Shown here: positions 4,799-5,891 of the stretch, in pieces
How the letters are laid out: the number at the start of each line of letters is the position of its first letter
Numbering within the stretch: position 1 is the stretch's first letter
Source: Planctomycetota bacterium
GTDB taxonomy: Bacteria; Planctomycetota; UBA1135; UBA2386
DNA length: 5,891 nt
Direction of reading: 5' to 3'
Assembly: GCA_003235605.1 (NCBI GenBank)
Contig: QJVU01000082.1
Span: forward strand, 1 to 5,891
The notes under the pieces: model-generated
Told to the model about the DNA's origin: nothing
The model's database searches: none
What the model saw: only the letters and a program-made list of their open reading frames with translations
Translations under genes and position numbers: made by a program

Positions 4799-5891
4799 CT
4801 ATTCGATGCGTGTCAGCACGACCCTCTGATCGGCCCGCCAGCCGTTCTTCTTCAGGATCTGCGCGGGAAGCTGGATTCCCTCGGCGCCGCTGGCCGGATC
4901 GGCGGCCGCCACCCGGCAGCGGGCCGAGCGCAGGCCGCAGAGCCACCAGCGGGCATCGTCCACGAATACGAGGTCGCCGTCCCGGACCGCCAGCGCATCG
5001 CGCATTGCCACCGGCAAGCGCAGGTCGATGGTCGCGCCGTCGTCGCTGCCCTCCCCACCATCCCGGACCCTGGTGCGGACCCTCCTGGGCCGCGGGCTTC
5101 GGGGAGGCTTGGAGGAAGCCCGCTGGCGGCAGGTCCACAGGGTCAGGCCGCGGATCCTCGCGAGGTCGGGTCTGGGCGTGACCAGCGTCACCACGACCCC
5201 GAACCCGAGCGAGACTGCCATGCCGAAACAGGCGCGGATGTACTTGTAGCTGACCTGCTCGACGCCCGCGGCGTCGTAAATCCGTTCGATGCCGTGGCTG
5301 AACGGCGCCACCAAGCCCTGGAACGGCCAGGACAGGAACTGCAGGGCGATGCCGCCGATCAGGGTGGCCATTGCGCCGGCGGCGTTGTAGCGCGGCCACA
5401 GGAAGGCCAGCAACAGTGCTACCGCCATCGGTGGCGTGATCAGCGCCATGAAGAAGCCATGAGCCTCGTAGATGGAGCCGTGCACCATGTAGAGCGGTAC
5501 CAGCAGGACGCCGACTGCAGCCGCGAAGAGGGATGACCACCGGGCGACCCGAAGGTAGTGGCGATCGTCCCGACCGGGTCGCAACGGCCGATAGACGTCG
5601 TTGACGAGCACGGAAGAGGAGGCGTTGATCAACGTGTCGGTGGTGGACATCAGCGCCGCCAGCAGGGCAGCGATCACCAGGCCGAACACGCCGGGCCCGC
5701 AGAGCAGGGCCGTGACCGCGGTGAACACGTGTTGTGGGTCGACCCCCTGGAGCGCCTTGCCGGACGCGTGGATGGCGGCGGCAACCCAGCCCGCGCCTGA
5801 GACCGCGACCGCCGTCACGGGCATCAAGAGCAGGATCACCCAACCGGCAGCACGGCGGGCGGTGGCGGCGGAGCGTGCGGACAGGAAGCGC
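4799..5891 (-). CDS. Sodium:solute symporter (SSS/SLC5 family), C-terminal part, with extra soluble tail
   Basis: The frame is open from the window end to the TAG at 4801-4799, giving 363 visible residues; the N-terminal half lies beyond 5891. The frame continues upstream of the GTG at 5839 as RFLSARSAATARRA, matching the (Q)RFLSA loop typical of SSS transporters, so that GTG is internal. The diagnostic segment is AALLAALMSTTDTLINASSS (visible residues 74-93) followed by VNDVYRPL; the Ser/Thr-rich helix corresponds to the sodium-site helix of the family. Further membrane helices follow to about residue 240. The substrate cannot be told. After the last helix comes a GLTLWT segment, a basic linker (about 253-280) and an unusual soluble domain (about 287-363) with two sheet-like halves, LRLPVAMRDALAVRDGDLVF and IQLPAQILKKNGW...VVLTRIE, reminiscent of AbrB/SpoVT swapped-hairpin halves (inference). 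It lies upstream of the BI-1 gene on the same strand. Confidence 0.9.
   Translation of the reverse strand, partial: RFLSARSAATARRAAGWVILLLMPVTAVAVSGAGWVAAAIHASGKALQGVDPQHVFTAVTALLCGPGVFGLVIAALLAALMSTTDTLINASSSVLVNDVYRPLRPGRDDRHYLRVARWSSLFAAAVGVLLVPLYMVHGSIYEAHGFFMALITPPMAVALLLAFLWPRYNAAGAMATLIGGIALQFLSWPFQGLVAPFSHGIERIYDAAGVEQVSYKYIRACFGMAVSLGFGVVVTLVTPRPDLARIRGLTLWTCRQRASSKPPRSPRPRRVRTRVRDGGEGSDDGATIDLRLPVAMRDALAVRDGDLVFVDDARWWLCGLRSARCRVAAADPASGAEGIQLPAQILKKNGWRADQRVVLTRIE

Noticed and set aside
4626..5843. A 405-codon minus-strand frame across the symporter and the start of BI-1, as a possible fusion or frameshift.
   Set aside because: The symporter frame is intact to its own TAG at 4799 and BI-1 is intact from 4731; this frame is only their out-of-frame shadow.

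Overview
The window is GC-rich and reads best as a chromosomal piece of a planctomycete-like bacterium (phylum Planctomycetota or a close relative). The main reason is a set of three secreted proteins of one family. Each has a SPAG-type N-terminal region where it is visible, a G-x-GC motif, a second cysteine motif (GWC or GGC) and a C-terminal GLV-x-x-F ending. This matches my recollection of large paralogous families of secreted proteins in marine planctomycetes. The assignment rests on protein style only; there is no rRNA or other taxonomic marker here.

Layout: (A) 1-3057 holds three paralogous exported proteins. A 5'-truncated copy on + (1-696) converges on a divergent copy on - (725-1873), and a complete copy on + (1975-3057) is transcribed away from the second across a roughly 100-bp intergenic region. 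The first and third are close relatives and share a 28-bp identical DNA stretch; the middle one is a distant relative. The middle gene begins with ten 12-bp tandem repeats (1751-1870) lying between two possible ATG starts, which puts a proline-every-fourth-residue, strongly basic stretch in front of its signal peptide. (B) 3081-3998, 23 bp after the third paralogue and on the same strand, encodes a putative lipoprotein with an HEXXH metallopeptidase-like motif. (C) 4030-5891 is a minus-strand block: the C-terminal part of a sodium:solute symporter (cut by the window end) followed 67 bp downstream by a complete Bax inhibitor-1/YccA family membrane protein.

No shared pathway is evident. Region A looks like a local expansion of envelope or secreted proteins by duplication. 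The lipoprotein may be co-transcribed with the third paralogue. The symporter/BI-1 pair looks like an unrelated membrane-protein block, with a candidate separate promoter in front of the BI-1 gene.

The most unusual signals are the 12-bp repeat array at the start of the middle paralogue, where all interior differences are A/G at three fixed positions, and an AbrB/SpoVT-like soluble tail on the symporter. I found no RNA gene, CRISPR array, transposase or phage gene. Coding sequence fills nearly everything, and no gene-free stretch exceeds about 100 bp.
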